Part shown: positions 24,101 through 33,499 of the stretch, in pieces
Numbering within the stretch: the stretch's first letter is position 1
Layout of the letters: each line of letters opens with the position of its first letter
NCBI GenBank assembly: GCA_024529925.1
Contig: JAFEUB010000774.1
Coordinates: forward strand, 528,001 to 592,000
Direction: 5' to 3'
Source: Ophthalmolycus amberensis
Taxonomy: Eukaryota > Chordata > Actinopteri > Perciformes > Zoarcidae
Length of the DNA stretch: 64,000 nucleotides
Position numbers and translations under genes: made by a program
The notes under the pieces: generated by a model
Told to the model about the DNA's origin: nothing
The model's database searches: none
The model's input: the letters and a program-made list of their open reading frames with translations, nothing else

Positions 24101-25088
24101 CATTAAGTACCGAAAGTAAAAGTACCCATGCAGTAAAATGTTCCCTGTCAGTGTTTTTCTGTTATATCTGATGTTTCAGGATACATATTATTTCTGCATT
24201 AATGTGTATGTTGCATGATTTAAACTCCTTTACATACTGTTGGTTAGTTTAAGCTACAGCAATCATATTATGTAAGATCATCTTATGTTTGTTGTGTCAG
24301 TGCAGTACATTATATACCTCTGAGGTGTAGTGGACTAAAAAGTACAATATTTACCTCTGAGATGTAGTAGAATAGTGTTTAGTGGTGGATTGAAAACCAC
24401 CTTTATGCCGCCACCTAGCATCTGTGTCGGGAGTGATATCCGGCCAATCCAAAGACGAGGATTGTAACCAACTTAAGTGATACAATAGTGACTGGGTCCG
24501 CCCACTTACTATCAGAAAGTAAAAACACTCCTGAGCGAGCAGGTGAGAGCTTTGCGAGCAGAAGAGCGGTGATAGAAGTGGTGCACCAGGGGGCGCTCCT
24601 CGCCCTCAAAGCATGGTTTTCTCCTAGCGGGCTTTGCAGAGATGTTCTGCGCGAAGTGATGTGAAAGCGCTCGCAGAAGTAATTACTGGGTTTACGCAGA
24701 TTTTGACATTGATTTGCCTTCATATTTAAGCCTCGTCTGCCATCATTGAGAACAGTAAAGTTGTTTGTTGCCGCAGGTTTTTTACAAACCTACTCTCTGC
24801 TGTATTTGCATATATTGTGCTCTCCTAGCCGCTCATCATTATGTATATGAATTATGTAGCATTACTGATGTTGTCTTCAGATGTGTTTTTCACCCCCAGG
24901 CAGTAAACTCCATGCAGGGCTGCTCGATATTTGTTTTTCTTGACATAAGTTTGTTTTTTGTTTCCTCAGGAACGTACTTGACAAACGAGGCTAAAGGGGC
25001 GGACGACGCGCCTGACGCCGACACAGCTATTATCAACGCTGAGGGCAACCATGCACACGCGGAAGAGAAGAAAGAGTACTTCATTTAG
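3009..25088 (+). CDS. cadm2: cadm2, partial (3' six coding exons; cell adhesion molecule 2)
   Basis: Single-pass type I membrane adhesion protein of the SynCAM/nectin-like family, acting in homophilic and heterophilic contacts between neurons and axons. The spliced exons are 3009-3170, 3641-3731, 3839-4017, 7887-7991, 21696-21818 and 24970-25088. They join in one frame (intron phases 1, 2, 1, 1, 1) and give 258 complete codons plus a stop. Human CADM2 is about 435 residues, so the signal peptide, Ig1 and the first half of Ig2 are encoded left of the window. Order seen: end of Ig2, Ig3, Thr/Pro stalk, transmembrane helix, cytoplasmic tail. I assign CADM2 rather than CADM1/3/4 from the juxtamembrane DPNAL...DHALIGG block, the tail start GTYLTNEAKG and the stalk start DVP. 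Teleosts carry cadm2a and cadm2b, and I cannot tell which this is. Family and orientation are near certain. Confidence 0.95.
3171..3640 (+). other. cadm2: cadm2 intron, 470 bp
   Basis: Lies between the two exons that meet at the Ig2/Ig3 boundary. It contains a short imperfect CA stretch near 3205-3218 and no other feature I can support. Confidence 0.85.
3641..3731 (+). CDS. cadm2: cadm2 exon: start of Ig domain 3
   Basis: Encodes APRVQIIHSLAVPQEGQ...LECVSKGNP, the A-C strands of the third Ig domain with its first disulfide cysteine (LEC). The acceptor is CTCCTAG after a good pyrimidine tract; the donor GTAAGT at 3732 is consensus. The intron ahead is 470 bp and the one after is only 107 bp. 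Confidence 0.93.
3839..4017 (+). CDS. cadm2: cadm2 exon: rest of Ig domain 3
   Basis: Encodes PDPVMWTKDGGELPD through SAEYVLYVY. It contains the Ig tryptophan (VMW), the second disulfide cysteine in the motif DNGTYRCEAGN, and two overlapping N-glycosylation sequons (NKT, NGT). Acceptor CTCCCAG, donor GTGAGT at 4018. It ends in phase 1, so it can join either the stalk exon or the transmembrane exon in frame. Confidence 0.95.
5260..5460. repeat. Dispersed teleost repeat fragment
   Basis: The wording 'gtagccaccatgacgtcagc' followed by a block of CCATTTTG/GCCATC motifs and 'gagccagaagtgaccat' matches, from memory, a common intronic/intergenic repeat of percomorph genomes. It has no visible terminal repeats here, so class is unknown. 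A repeat-library search would settle it. Confidence 0.45.
7355..7475. repeat. Dispersed repeat fragment, copy 1
   Basis: Shares an ordered set of blocks with 9537-9725: a gcc-tggcc-gaggca block, then 'gtcccattcttgtgaa', then an 'atctcaggaacgcctgg'-type block, then 'gggaatt'. Divergent from copy 2. Class unknown; this motif set is common in fish genomes as far as I recall. Confidence 0.6.
7869..7881 (+). promoter_or_regulatory. cadm2: C13 polypyrimidine tract of the stalk-exon acceptor
   Basis: Thirteen uninterrupted C residues end five bases before the cassette exon. It serves as the pyrimidine tract of that acceptor. C-only tracts bind PCBP/hnRNP K-type proteins and are weaker U2AF sites than U-rich ones, so it may tune exon inclusion (inference). 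Confidence 0.7.
7887..7991 (+). CDS. cadm2: cadm2 cassette exon: Thr/Pro-rich extracellular stalk
   Basis: Encodes DVPTTLPPSTTPPLHSIPPD and a short tail ending GNG: 35 codons of Ser/Thr/Pro-rich, probably O-glycosylated stalk between Ig3 and the membrane. Both flanking introns are phase 1 and the length is 105 bp, so skipping keeps the frame. CADM genes are known for alternative stalk exons. The acceptor follows a pure run of 13 C (7869-7881) then ACCAG. The donor is GTACAG at 7992, weaker than the other donors in this gene. Inclusion in particular tissues cannot be read from the sequence. Confidence 0.85.
8940..9500 (+). mobile_element. Degenerate non-LTR retrotransposon fragment (RT-proximal part)
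   Basis: The plus strand still reads DGIHPEVVKFLNILLSWLT at about 9395-9455, a decayed form of the D-(E/G)-I-(R/H)-P-E...LSWLT motif upstream of the reverse-transcriptase palm in a common fish LINE. Upstream codons (about 8960-9110) read as a decayed LPLEVECHFSAEEAAKAVVE stretch in another frame, so the copy is frameshifted and dead. Clade not certain (RTE-like suspected). Confidence 0.5.
9537..9725. repeat. Dispersed repeat fragment, copy 2
   Basis: Better preserved partner of 7355-7475, with the blocks 'gccatggccggaggcattgt', 'ttcgggttgtccg', 'ccattctcgtgaacgc', 'ggcacaaatgtccacttg' and a second 'cccattctcgtgaac' at its end. It has no coding potential. Confidence 0.65.
9831..10941 (-). mobile_element. 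L2-type LINE, 5'-truncated, reverse transcriptase C-terminal half
   Basis: An uninterrupted minus-strand frame of about 300 codons (10030-10941) starts just before the catalytic YADDTQIY box. It continues through the RT thumb/C-terminal region (LNKDKTEV, LGVVMDSDL, RLDYCNGV, SLHWLPVQQRIDFKILLLVY) and ends FAAAFN-stop. The wording is typical of fish L2/CR1-group LINEs. The AT-rich 3' UTR and terminal (GGCAA)n, read on plus, lie at 9831-10030. Endonuclease and N-terminal RT are missing, so it cannot move by itself. The intact frame implies a recent insertion. A near-identical 3' end sits inverted at 2018-2282. Confidence 0.9.
10926..10955. repeat. Perfect short palindrome at the LINE 5' boundary
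   Basis: The 14-base arms gcagcttttgattc and gaatcaaaagctgc are separated by AA. The palindrome sits exactly where LINE sequence gives way to other DNA. Confidence 0.9.
10956..11235 (+). mobile_element. Degenerate LINE 3'-end fragment
   Basis: Contains 'ctgggaggagacc', 'gaggagctggagactgtggc' and 'gaggaaagggatgttttggc' in the order expected from the 3' end of the same common fish LINE whose RT-proximal piece lies at 8940-9500. The L2 copy at 9831-10941 lies between the two pieces, which suggests a nested insertion plus deletion. Confidence 0.5.
17878..17930. repeat. Repeat fragment with 'ggtatcgg' motifs
   Basis: Reads 'ggtatcggatcggtactcgg' followed by another tatcggtcgatacc block. This is a short motif string I associate with a widespread fish DNA-transposon relic. 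It is too short to classify. Confidence 0.4.
18129..18146 (+). repeat. Poly-G tract, 18 G
   Basis: Uninterrupted G18 within the 13.7-kb cadm2 intron; the second long G-run in the sense strand of this gene. Confidence 0.95.
21696..21818 (+). CDS. cadm2: cadm2 exon: transmembrane segment
   Basis: Encodes DPNALGQHGTDHALIGG, then a hydrophobic helix of about 22 residues (VVAVVVFVTLCLIIVL), then the cytoplasmic stop-transfer and protein 4.1-binding start GRYLARHK. Acceptor CCCTCAG, donor GTAAAA at 21819. It follows a 13.7-kb intron. This is the most conserved block and the main reason for calling CADM2. Confidence 0.96.
21961..22676. mobile_element. Non-autonomous DNA transposon with about 35-bp terminal inverted repeats
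   Basis: The left end 'taaagggtatttttcaacct' then 'ggaccctattttc' is matched in reverse complement by the right end 'gaaaataaagggtcc' ... 'gacaaccaccctttaa'. The interior (including 'gttgttgccagtgacaggg' and 'ggtggtgttcctgtgggggc') agrees from memory with a common percomorph element. No transposase frame is present. It lies in sense-neutral intron sequence of cadm2. Superfamily is not certain; the flank TTA/TAA would fit a PIF/Harbinger-like target but is ambiguous. Confidence 0.7.
22930..23287. repeat. Left arm of a large inverted repeat
   Basis: Reverse-complement match to 24356-24740. Shared blocks include 'tatgaaggcaaatcaa', 'ctttcacatcac', 'gtgggcggacccagtcac', 'attggccggatatcactccc' and 'aaaggtggttttcaatcc'. 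Similarity resumes after the insert at 23288-23549. Arm divergence is moderate and the right arm carries an extra stretch (about 24580-24605). Confidence 0.85.
23288..23549. mobile_element. 262-bp insertion with 9-bp target duplication
   Basis: The direct repeat acatctcag flanks the insert (23279-23287 and 23550-23558). The other arm of the inverted repeat (about 24350-24372) shows the same site uninterrupted, which proves an insertion here. Imperfect subterminal inverted repeats (aggctaatgatg near the left end; aggctaatggtg in reverse complement at the right) suggest a small non-autonomous DNA element. Confidence 0.65.
23970..24355 (-). repeat. Dispersed repeat with 'agtaaaagtac' motifs, reverse orientation
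   Basis: Contains 'cagtaaaagtactaatacca', 'taaagtcctgcattcaatcc', 'gtaaaagtaccca' and 'gtggactaaaaagtac', the recurring wording of an abundant fish hAT-derived repeat. The element at 53589-54077 appears to be a relative in the other orientation. Confidence 0.6.
24356..24740. repeat. Right arm of a large inverted repeat
   Basis: Reverse-complement partner of 22930-23287. It carries the uninterrupted version of the 23279-23558 site. With the partner arm it could form a long intronic RNA hairpin with a loop of about 1 kb. Confidence 0.85.
24970..25088 (+). CDS. cadm2: cadm2 last coding exon: cytoplasmic tail with PDZ ligand
   Basis: Encodes TYLTNEAKGADDAPDADTAI through HAEEKKEYFI and a TAG stop. 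In the CADM family the membrane-proximal part (RYLARHKGTYLTNEAKG, spanning the splice) binds FERM/protein 4.1 proteins. The C-terminal EYFI is a class II PDZ ligand for CASK, syntenin and Mint-type scaffolds. Acceptor TTTCCTCAG is consensus. Confidence 0.96.
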
Positions 25089-25990
25089 ACTGCAGAGGGA
25101 GCTGTGCAGCTCGCTCCTTCCCCCTCTTTCAATCTCGATCAGTTTTTTCTCTCTCTCTCTGTCTCTGTCTCTGTCTCCCCCTTTTCTTCTCCAATTCTGA
25201 CCACTGCCCCCGCTGTGTCAACAAGGAACCCGCAGGCAGTCCACAGACAGAGAAGTTCCTTAAGTGTTTTCCTATTATTGCCTTTTTTCTATCTTTTACA
25301 TCTTCTTGTCCTTTCTTTCTTTCTTTTTTTCTTTCTTTTTTTGCCAGCCGGTTTTCACAGGCAGCTTGCTGTTGCTGCCGACGTTGTCCCCTCTCTCATC
25401 ATTTTCCTCGTCTTTGATATGAATGCCTGGAAGTCTGTATAACTACCATGACTGCTTCTTACATGAGCCCTTCTGCATCTTCTTTCCTGTTTCCCCTCCA
25501 AGCAGGCATCCAAACACACACGTTCACAAACGCATATCATATGTCACATCAACACGGTGCCTAAAAATACAGACGCCATTGAACTTCTGTCAATGCCTTC
25601 ATGTATCGTCTGTCAGTAGCAATGTAAATGCTTTGTAGATGGGTTCACTGGACCATCATTTCATTGATTAGCTCACAGCTTTTGATTATACATTGCGTCT
25701 TTTTTATTTTAATGAAGATCTTTGCTGTTTACGCCTTATACATGTCTATCACACTGAATATGGTACTTTTAGATCCACCTCCCCCCCCAACCCCATCCCC
25801 TCTAATTAGACTTGTAATTAAACAGTTGACCCTTGTAAGATAAGAAGAAGGTTTTGTGTAACACTGTAGCAAGGTTGGTCAGATAAGTGTGTAGTATGAT
25901 TTTCATTATTAGGGTAGGGGGTAATAAAGGGTAGTGTGGTATTGTTTAGAGCAGATAATACACACAGATGCTAGATGAAGCATTCCATCA

Positions 25991-25996
25991 AATAAA
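25991..25996 (+). promoter_or_regulatory. cadm2: Candidate proximal polyadenylation signal AATAAA
   Basis: Canonical hexamer about 900 bases after the stop codon, with a second AATAAA 68 bases earlier (25923-25928) and GT/T-rich sequence about 40 bases downstream. Confidence 0.45.
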
Positions 25997-28900
25997 CTCA
26001 ATCAAGTGTATAAAACCATTTGCTAAATCTGCTGTACTTTTGTCTGTATATTCTTGCACTGTCGAGGCTGCAGTTTAGTGAAACACCAACACCTTCAGTG
26101 TCCTCTTGACAGCTTACAATAGTTTGTGATTCACATAATGGGTTCAGGTGTACAGTAATAATTAATCCCCTCTCTCTCTCTCTCTCTCTAAACGCTGTAT
26201 AAATTGTACTGAAAGGATTTTAGCTCCTCGCTTTAAATTACATTTTTTTTAATGTTTATGTCATATTGAAATATTTCTACGGCTTAAGGACCCTGTGAAA
26301 TGTAAAATGAACCATTAAGAGTTAGTAAAATAAGTACACAGTTACTGTATGAATATAGATATTTACTGTTGTCTTACGTTGGTTACCTCTTGTAAGCTTG
26401 AGGTCCTGGCAGCTTTTCACAGTGGATTGTATACACACTTCTGTTCATTTACTGGCTCATAGATAAACATCCAATCATATTCATATTTTATACACATAGT
26501 GATAAAATACATTTGACTAAAACACATTATTGTTCATATTTCCACCTCCAAATTTCTGTTCGACAAGCTTCAATCTATTTAGTTAAATTGTATGTACCAC
26601 CAACATGTCATGAACTCCCTACTCTCAAACTGCATAACTGCTCCACTTATTTTCACTTTGTCAGAGTCGCTTGCCATGAACTGAACATTGATTTCCATTT
26701 CATGGGGTCTTCAAGCAAAAAAAAAAAAGAAAAAATGTAAAATAGTGTGAGTGCTGGGTCATGGATCTGCAGGGGCCTCCTTTCCAAAACTAAAAACTGA
26801 AGACAAATAGAGAAGCACAAAAATGTCTGAATGAGGAACCGTGTTCCTTTGCCAACAATTAGATTGCCTTGGGAATGGTTCTTCTATTCAAATGGGTAGT
26901 GGAAAGATGACAAGGCTGTCTTTGATTCAATTCTAAGGGGGGGGGGGGGGAATACAGTGCATCTTTTTGAAAATGTAAGCTAAAACATGTTTTTATTAAA
27001 ATATTGTAATAGTTTTGGTTTAAATGGTTCCAATCTCCCCGCTGTGTATTGTGTCTGCTAAAATGTGGTTGATTGTGAAAATTGCTGTTAAATTCTGGAT
27101 TCCTACAAATTTGTATATTAGCCACTTTATCTATTTACTTTACTTTTTCATTGCATTATCCTTATTGGAAAACTTTTAAACAAATGTATTTTGTTTTGGC
27201 ACAAGGCATGTATATAATGGGTGAAAACTAAACCACATTAGCATGTTTTTGTTTGGTTCATATTTTTATTTATTTGAACTGAAGTTATTTAAGAGAGAAC
27301 TACAATGAAAGTATGTTTGTAACTTCATTCTGGAGAGCAGTGGTTCCTTGTGTTGGTGGCGTGCTCTTGGGTGCTACAGATCGGAAAGAATTCGGTGTTG
27401 TAATAGATGTGATTCACAAAAACAGAGAAATTACAAAACTGAACAGAAATGGAAAATGATCTGACTCCCCCAAATCCTTAATATACAAATTTGAATTGAA
27501 AAGCATTCAAGCATACATTGCCTTCGCGTTGGAGGCATTCAAAGTTGCACACACGCTTCGACAAACATAACCTTGTGAACAACTTCTGTTTCTTTTCATA
27601 TATCCCTGCCATTTGTCTTTCATCAGTTTGCAGGATTTTGGCTGATTTACTCTCCTGTGAAAGAGCGATAAACAATGTGGCTTCTGAAACTAAAGACTTA
27701 AAAGGCAAGGCACTAATCTACTAAAATGGAGCAAATTATTACCAAGGGCAATAAAATAGTGGGCCCAGCTGTCTCCAATTCAGTGGCCAATTTACAACAT
27801 TATGCAAATAAGGTCAGCAAGTAAGGTCTTTCTCTATGTGTCTCCAGCACTGCTGGAGTGAATCACAAGTTGGGAATCACCTATCACCACTGATGTAGAA
27901 TTTAGGTTGCATATTACATTCAAATATGTTTTAAAAATGCAAAAGCTTTGCCACAGTTTCCATATTTTATCATTTTAGAGCACTTCAATCAATATCCCAC
28001 GACAGTTTGTCTTTATCACCACGTTCCGGGCTAAAGCACTCTAGACTCTGGTCTCTGGAAATCTTCTGTATCACAGACTGTACTTTTATCACAGTGATGT
28101 AATGTCTTTTTTTTTTTTTTTTTACTTTTCTATCTAGTTCTTTTCATTGTGTCTTAATCAATGATGGTGTCAGTCACATTTTTTTTGTTGCTTTACGCCT
28201 GCGTATCAATCTTAGAAATAAGAAGAGTGGACGAATGGATCTGTTGATTCTGAAGTCGGAGAAAAGCAGATTGTTTTGTATTAAATGAACACTCATAAAT
28301 AATCAGGTCTGCAGTGATGAGTTGGTGTTTAGAAATGAAACAGGTGCCATTTACTGAATTATGCACTCTGACTAATTTGATGGATATTTCTTAGTAAATG
28401 GTGAAATGTCTTTTACTTTTGTTGTTGTTTTTCTTTCTGAAAACCATATGTAAATATTTCTTTTGACATGGCGGTAATGAGCTAATTTGTTGGAAATGGC
28501 TTTTTATGATGGTTAGACCAAACCTGATTTGATTTGTTTTTGGTTTGTTAATCTAACAGCCTGGCACATTGTGAACTATCATAGTGAGTGACATCATTGG
28601 GTCGGTTATTAGTCATATTTCTTTTTATGTTTTCGGTTGAAACAAAGCTTTAAACTTGTTGCCTCCTTTCTTTCCAACATATACCAGTTTGGTAAATATC
28701 CCCTACATCATGGGCCTCTAATTTCATCCTGGGGGCAAGACCGTGACAGCGCTGACGTAGCCGCAGTGCTATTTTCATATGGTACTAGTCCATTTAATTG
28801 ACTTGCCTCTGTTTTGTTTCCTGGCTCCAAACAAACCCACTTTCTTTGACTGACGGTGGGAGTGGTGCAGCTGAGATTACTTATTTATGCAGATCGAGCA

Positions 28901-29993
28901 GTAACTTTTGCTTGAATTTGCTCACAATTTTGTGAAAATGTTTAATATTGGCGGTTGCGCGTAACAGACTTTTACAAAATCATGTATGCGTGACTTTTAA
29001 TCATGTGTGTGTTCCACTATTAGGCAACGGGAAGTAATGAAAAAAAACATTTTAATATAATACTAAGTTACTGTCGATGTTGACCAAGTGCACTCATATA
29101 ATTATGTTGTATGATCATCATATCACAAGATTTCAGTGTACCCTGAAATTTAAATTCAGCTTTAAAAAGGGACATCACAGGATGCTTGGATGCATATTTG
29201 GGGAGCTGCGCCTCCAGTTTGCTTCTCTGCCCTCCTTCTGCCTGTTTCTTTAAAAAAAGGGATGAGACAAGCTAATGTGATCATTGAAGCTTGTCCAAAC
29301 TCCACCTGATGACTGCATTATGTATTCATCCCGCTACAGCCTTTTCACCACAATGCACTGCCCCAGGAGCGCACCCCTGGCCACAGCATATTGCAGTCAG
29401 TCGGGCACACACGCATGCAATTTTGCTCAAGTTTGCGCAAGCAATTGTCTCCAGTTTCAGGAAATTAGATGCCCATATCAACTAAAAATACCAACTCTAA
29501 ATCCCTCATTAAAAAAAGGGATGAATATGAAAGAAATGGCCTCTTTTGAGTCATAATCTGTATTTTTTCACTATCGGTTTGCATTTGGTTTTAACTTAAA
29601 GGTTTTGTTCTCAACAGCAGTGATAATAGCAAGACATGTCCCGGTCCGGTCGTATCTCTCCTCCTCTGACCCTTCATATTCTTTGTACAGTTTGGTTTCA
29701 GCGCATTTCATTGTTCATCTGCAATATTGAAACTAGAATCAATCAGCTTAGTCTCCATATTGTCACAACGATGACAACAAGTGACACAATCACATGTAGA
29801 GATGTTTTTTCTTTCTTTTTTATGATTATATCACTTTCTTTTGTTTTGCATCTCAGGAATCTATTTCATTTAGATATTGTTTTGTTTAGTTTTCTGTCTA
29901 AAAGTGGGGACTTGCGAGCACTTCTCACTCTGCTACTGTAGTCTCTGAATGCTGACACCATGTGTTTGTTGAATTTAAGATTATCGCAATGTT

Positions 29994-29999
29994 AATAAA
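29994..29999 (+). promoter_or_regulatory. cadm2: Candidate distal polyadenylation signal AATAAA
   Basis: Hexamer in 'gcaatgttaataaagttatt' followed by T-rich sequence. It is the last canonical hexamer before sequence loses its UTR-like character, so it would give a 3' UTR of about 4.9 kb. Confidence 0.4.
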
Positions 30000-30020
30000 G
30001 TTATTCAGTGATTTTTCAGT

Positions 30021-33000
30021 AATTCTCTCATCTTGCTGTCATTGGGATTTTTGACTTAGGAAACCGATTTTTGATATGATGGCTGACTTGAAATCCTGAC
30101 ATTTATAAATATGCTGCAAATAATCACACATTTCAAAAATGATAGAAGTTGTGTTTGTACACAATGTTATCTTATATTAGCTGATGGTATGTAAGCAGTT
30201 CAATGCTTTTACCTTCTATCATAATGTTTTTCATGTAGCAACACTCAACTTTATGTATATCAGTCCTCAGATGAAAGGAGTTGTAACGCATTATCACTCA
30301 CAAAATACAAAATATCCACAGTGAAGATCAGGATTAGAGCTAGACACTTTAATTAGCCTCTGATGTACCTTAGTGAAGTAAGGGGTTTCATATCAAGCCG
30401 TACTGAGAGGGCTTGATTCGATATATAGCACAGTAATGAAGGTGTTTTTCTCCCATTGTCTGTGGGATTTATTACATTTAATTTAGAGGTTCGTTCTGAT
30501 GTATGAAATGAAAATTGTTGAATAAATAGAAACACAAACATCTGTATGAGCCTGATTCTATGTTTTTGTATCATTGTTTTCCTTCTGGAAGTCTCTTAAC
30601 CTTTGTCTCTGAGTTGAGAGATAAGCACCGATGATGCAGTAATACTGCTGCTTTGGAAGTGTCTGACTGTTCCATGCGGCGCACACTCAAACAATCAAAC
30701 GCAAACAAGCAAACACATGCACAGACATGTTTATGCAAAAACATGCATTGTATTATAGTGCCATAATAGGATCTATATGTATTCACTTCAGTACTTTAGG
30801 GTTTAGGGTGTTTGAGGGTGCTCAGCATATGCCTATGTCTGGCGGTGGTAAGGTGAAAATTCTTTAAATCTTGACCATGTGACTTCCATAATTTCTGCTG
30901 GAACAGCATCAGGAGAGTGAAGGATGGAGCACAAATAGAGGTACATGAAAATCTGAAAGGGGAGAGACTACGAAAGCTGGAAATGAACCAGATAGGAGGG
31001 CGAGGTTTCTGTTTCAGTGATCGAGAGACTTGGTGGGGAGGGGAGGGGGGTGTAAGTAATGGCAATAATATGTCTTGTTAGACTGAAGAAAACAGCTGCA
31101 ATCAGCCCGCCTGTCAGGAATAACTGCAGCCAGGAGAGGGTTGCATTTCTGCAGATGAGATGTGATTCTTCTGCTGATGAAAAGTGAGGGGTGAGTGAAA
31201 AACTCAATTACCACTCAATCTATCAGAGCAGCTTTGAGAACTGGGACAGAGAAGCTAAAGGATACCAGACATCAATAATGTCAAGCAGATTTTGCAGCCA
31301 AGTGTTTGCGTTCCCTGAGGAAGAATGATGTCCCAACTTTTTTAAATGAGCAGAAAGTTCTTTGTTTGTAGAATTCAGGTTTTGTTTGATGGTGCAGAAG
31401 AATAACAGGACAGATGGAGGGGACAGGTGGGATGACAGGCAACAATAGATGTGAGGCAGTACAGTGAATGAATAGGATGTAACAGTCCACTGAGCTGCCA
31501 CAAAACCCAAACCCACCACTGTATTTTTGTAAGCCTATGTTCATCACTGTCAACATGATGCCTCATGGCCAATCACACCCTAAATGTTGGAAAACTTTCT
31601 GCTGTAAAATTACTGGTCGAGAGTTTGCTATTAAGCCACTTTACAAGTTACAGTATCTTGACTTTACCGGAGAAATACAGTAACAAAATGTAAAGGAATT
31701 TGTCAGCAGTAAAAAAGAAACACTTGACCGGGATCATAGGAGCAAGTGTTATGACTCCCAGAATGCATTGCTTTCACAGCAAAATACAGTATAAGTATAA
31801 GAGTATAGGTTACTGTTAACATTTCACTGTAAATTTGCATCACAGTGTAATACCAAAGTGATATCACATAACCATATTACCATATTCAAACTCATTGCTG
31901 AGAAAACCAAAAGCCCTACAGCCAGAGAGTTTAGACTTTCTCCAAACACGATCTTTCAGAACTTATTTTTCTTTTCTTGCTCTAGCTTATTTTACTTTCT
32001 GCGATAAATATTGGATTTGTCAACATTCAAATAAATAATCAATGCATTCAGATTGATGTGGTCACTCAGTGATTTGCTGATAAGTGATTTGACAATCATT
32101 CGAAATGTCCCAGAGCAAAACAATCAGGATAGAATAATGTTATTTGTTGATATTAAATTGAAGGAAGATGACAAAATATATTCCCCTTAATCGTCCTGTT
32201 TTGTGCAAAAATATTGATTGATGCATTCATTTAGGTTTGTCAGTGCAAGACTATTTTTGAATGAATAATAGCCAAGCAGCAAAATGACAACATGTTCATG
32301 TAGACCTTTTTGATACAAAGCTGAAATCCAAAAACACTGAAATATGACTGAGATCAGTCATCAGTGAAGACACGTAGCTCAGGTTTTCATATAACTTAAT
32401 AACGTGAATGTTCACTGTTCGGGCGATAAAGCACTTTGGTGCCCTTTGGTTTATCTTTAGGAGAGAAAGAAGAGAAAGCTTTATAAAGGGAACAGCAATT
32501 AGAAAGAAGGAAGCAGATGGATGTGCTGGGGAAAAGAGAGATAACTGATACAGTAAGTCTCCATCTTTGAAGGCTGCTTCACAAAGGGCTGTTTAAGATG
32601 AATGGTGCCCCCTCCACACACACGGACAACCACACACACACACACACACACACACATCTCTCGTTAAGTGTCCCTTTCTGAATGTGCCGAGCTTCACACC
32701 TGCCCAGTGCTGTCAGTCTGCCAGCTGTGAGAGCTGCAGCTGTCTTGAAGATATCAGCCACTCCATATGCAAATACCTTCCTGTTCTTTATGATGTGGAT
32801 TCACTTGCCCACATCTCTGGTTGCCTCCTTTCAGGCCTTCAGTCAGAGCCATTTCGTTCCATCCCTCCATCAATCGTTCCCTTAATCGCTTTCCCTCCAT
32901 TATATCACCTGCCCTCCACACAGGCCCCATAACTCATCTTCATTTCCCTCTTCATCCCTCCTCTGCAATATCCTGTGTTGCCAGATCTCCGTTTACTCTG

Positions 33001-33499
33001 CAGGGCGATTCACTTTAGAGGGATCGAACAGGGATTTCAGCAGAGATGTTAGTGGCCTTTGATGTTCTGTAATTGTGCTGACCATGTGTAGCCACAACCA
33101 CACTCTCTCTCACACACACACACACACACATTCAATGGCCGGTTTGCTGTGCTGCAAGATGCCATCAGAGAGAATTTTTGCACAAAAAGCTTTGATGTCT
33201 ACAAGCTTTACTTTGAAGGAATTTTCCCCACATGAGCCCATGAACACACGGAGTTCCTCAAACAACAGCTCTTTGACTTTTCTGAAGTTCAAGCCAAAGA
33301 CCAGAGGTGATCAGGCAAGTGACCCTGAGTTAAGACTTTTTACAGACACGGCCGCCCCATGTCAGGGACACATGCAGGGACATACAGACCTCTTTCATGT
33401 GCTGTGAAAGCAAAATAAAATGAATTCCAGTCGTTTATTGGTGAAGTGCCTCATCTCTGCAAGCAGGTGTAATGTCACCATGCCAACCATCAATCAGTC
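30021..33499. other. Intergenic, no gene seen
   Basis: AT-rich DNA with CA microsatellites at 32631-32656 and 33111-33130 and a pyrimidine-rich block at 32840-33000. 31560-31880 has wording ('gactcccagaatgcattgc', repeated 'acagtaa') resembling a degraded dispersed repeat. Open frames are short and without domains. Confidence 0.6.

Larger units (their letters stand above)
21819..24969 (+). other. cadm2: cadm2 last intron, 3.2 kb
   Basis: Most of it is transposon-derived: a 716-bp inverted-terminal-repeat element (21961-22676) and a large inverted repeat with a further insert (22930-24740). The remainder holds no recognised feature. Confidence 0.8.
25089..30020 (+). other. cadm2: Probable cadm2 3' UTR
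   Basis: Follows the TAG stop. It begins with a pyrimidine-rich stretch (25120-25340), then AT-rich sequence without recognisable transposons, which contrasts with the repeat-laden introns and intergenic DNA. Mammalian CADM2 also has a 3' UTR of several kilobases. Candidate polyadenylation hexamers AATAAA occur at 25923, 25991, 27750 and 29994. The UTR end is inferred; a shorter UTR ending near 26,010 is equally possible from sequence alone. Holds a G14 run (26937-26950) and a T17 run (28107-28123). Confidence 0.5.
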
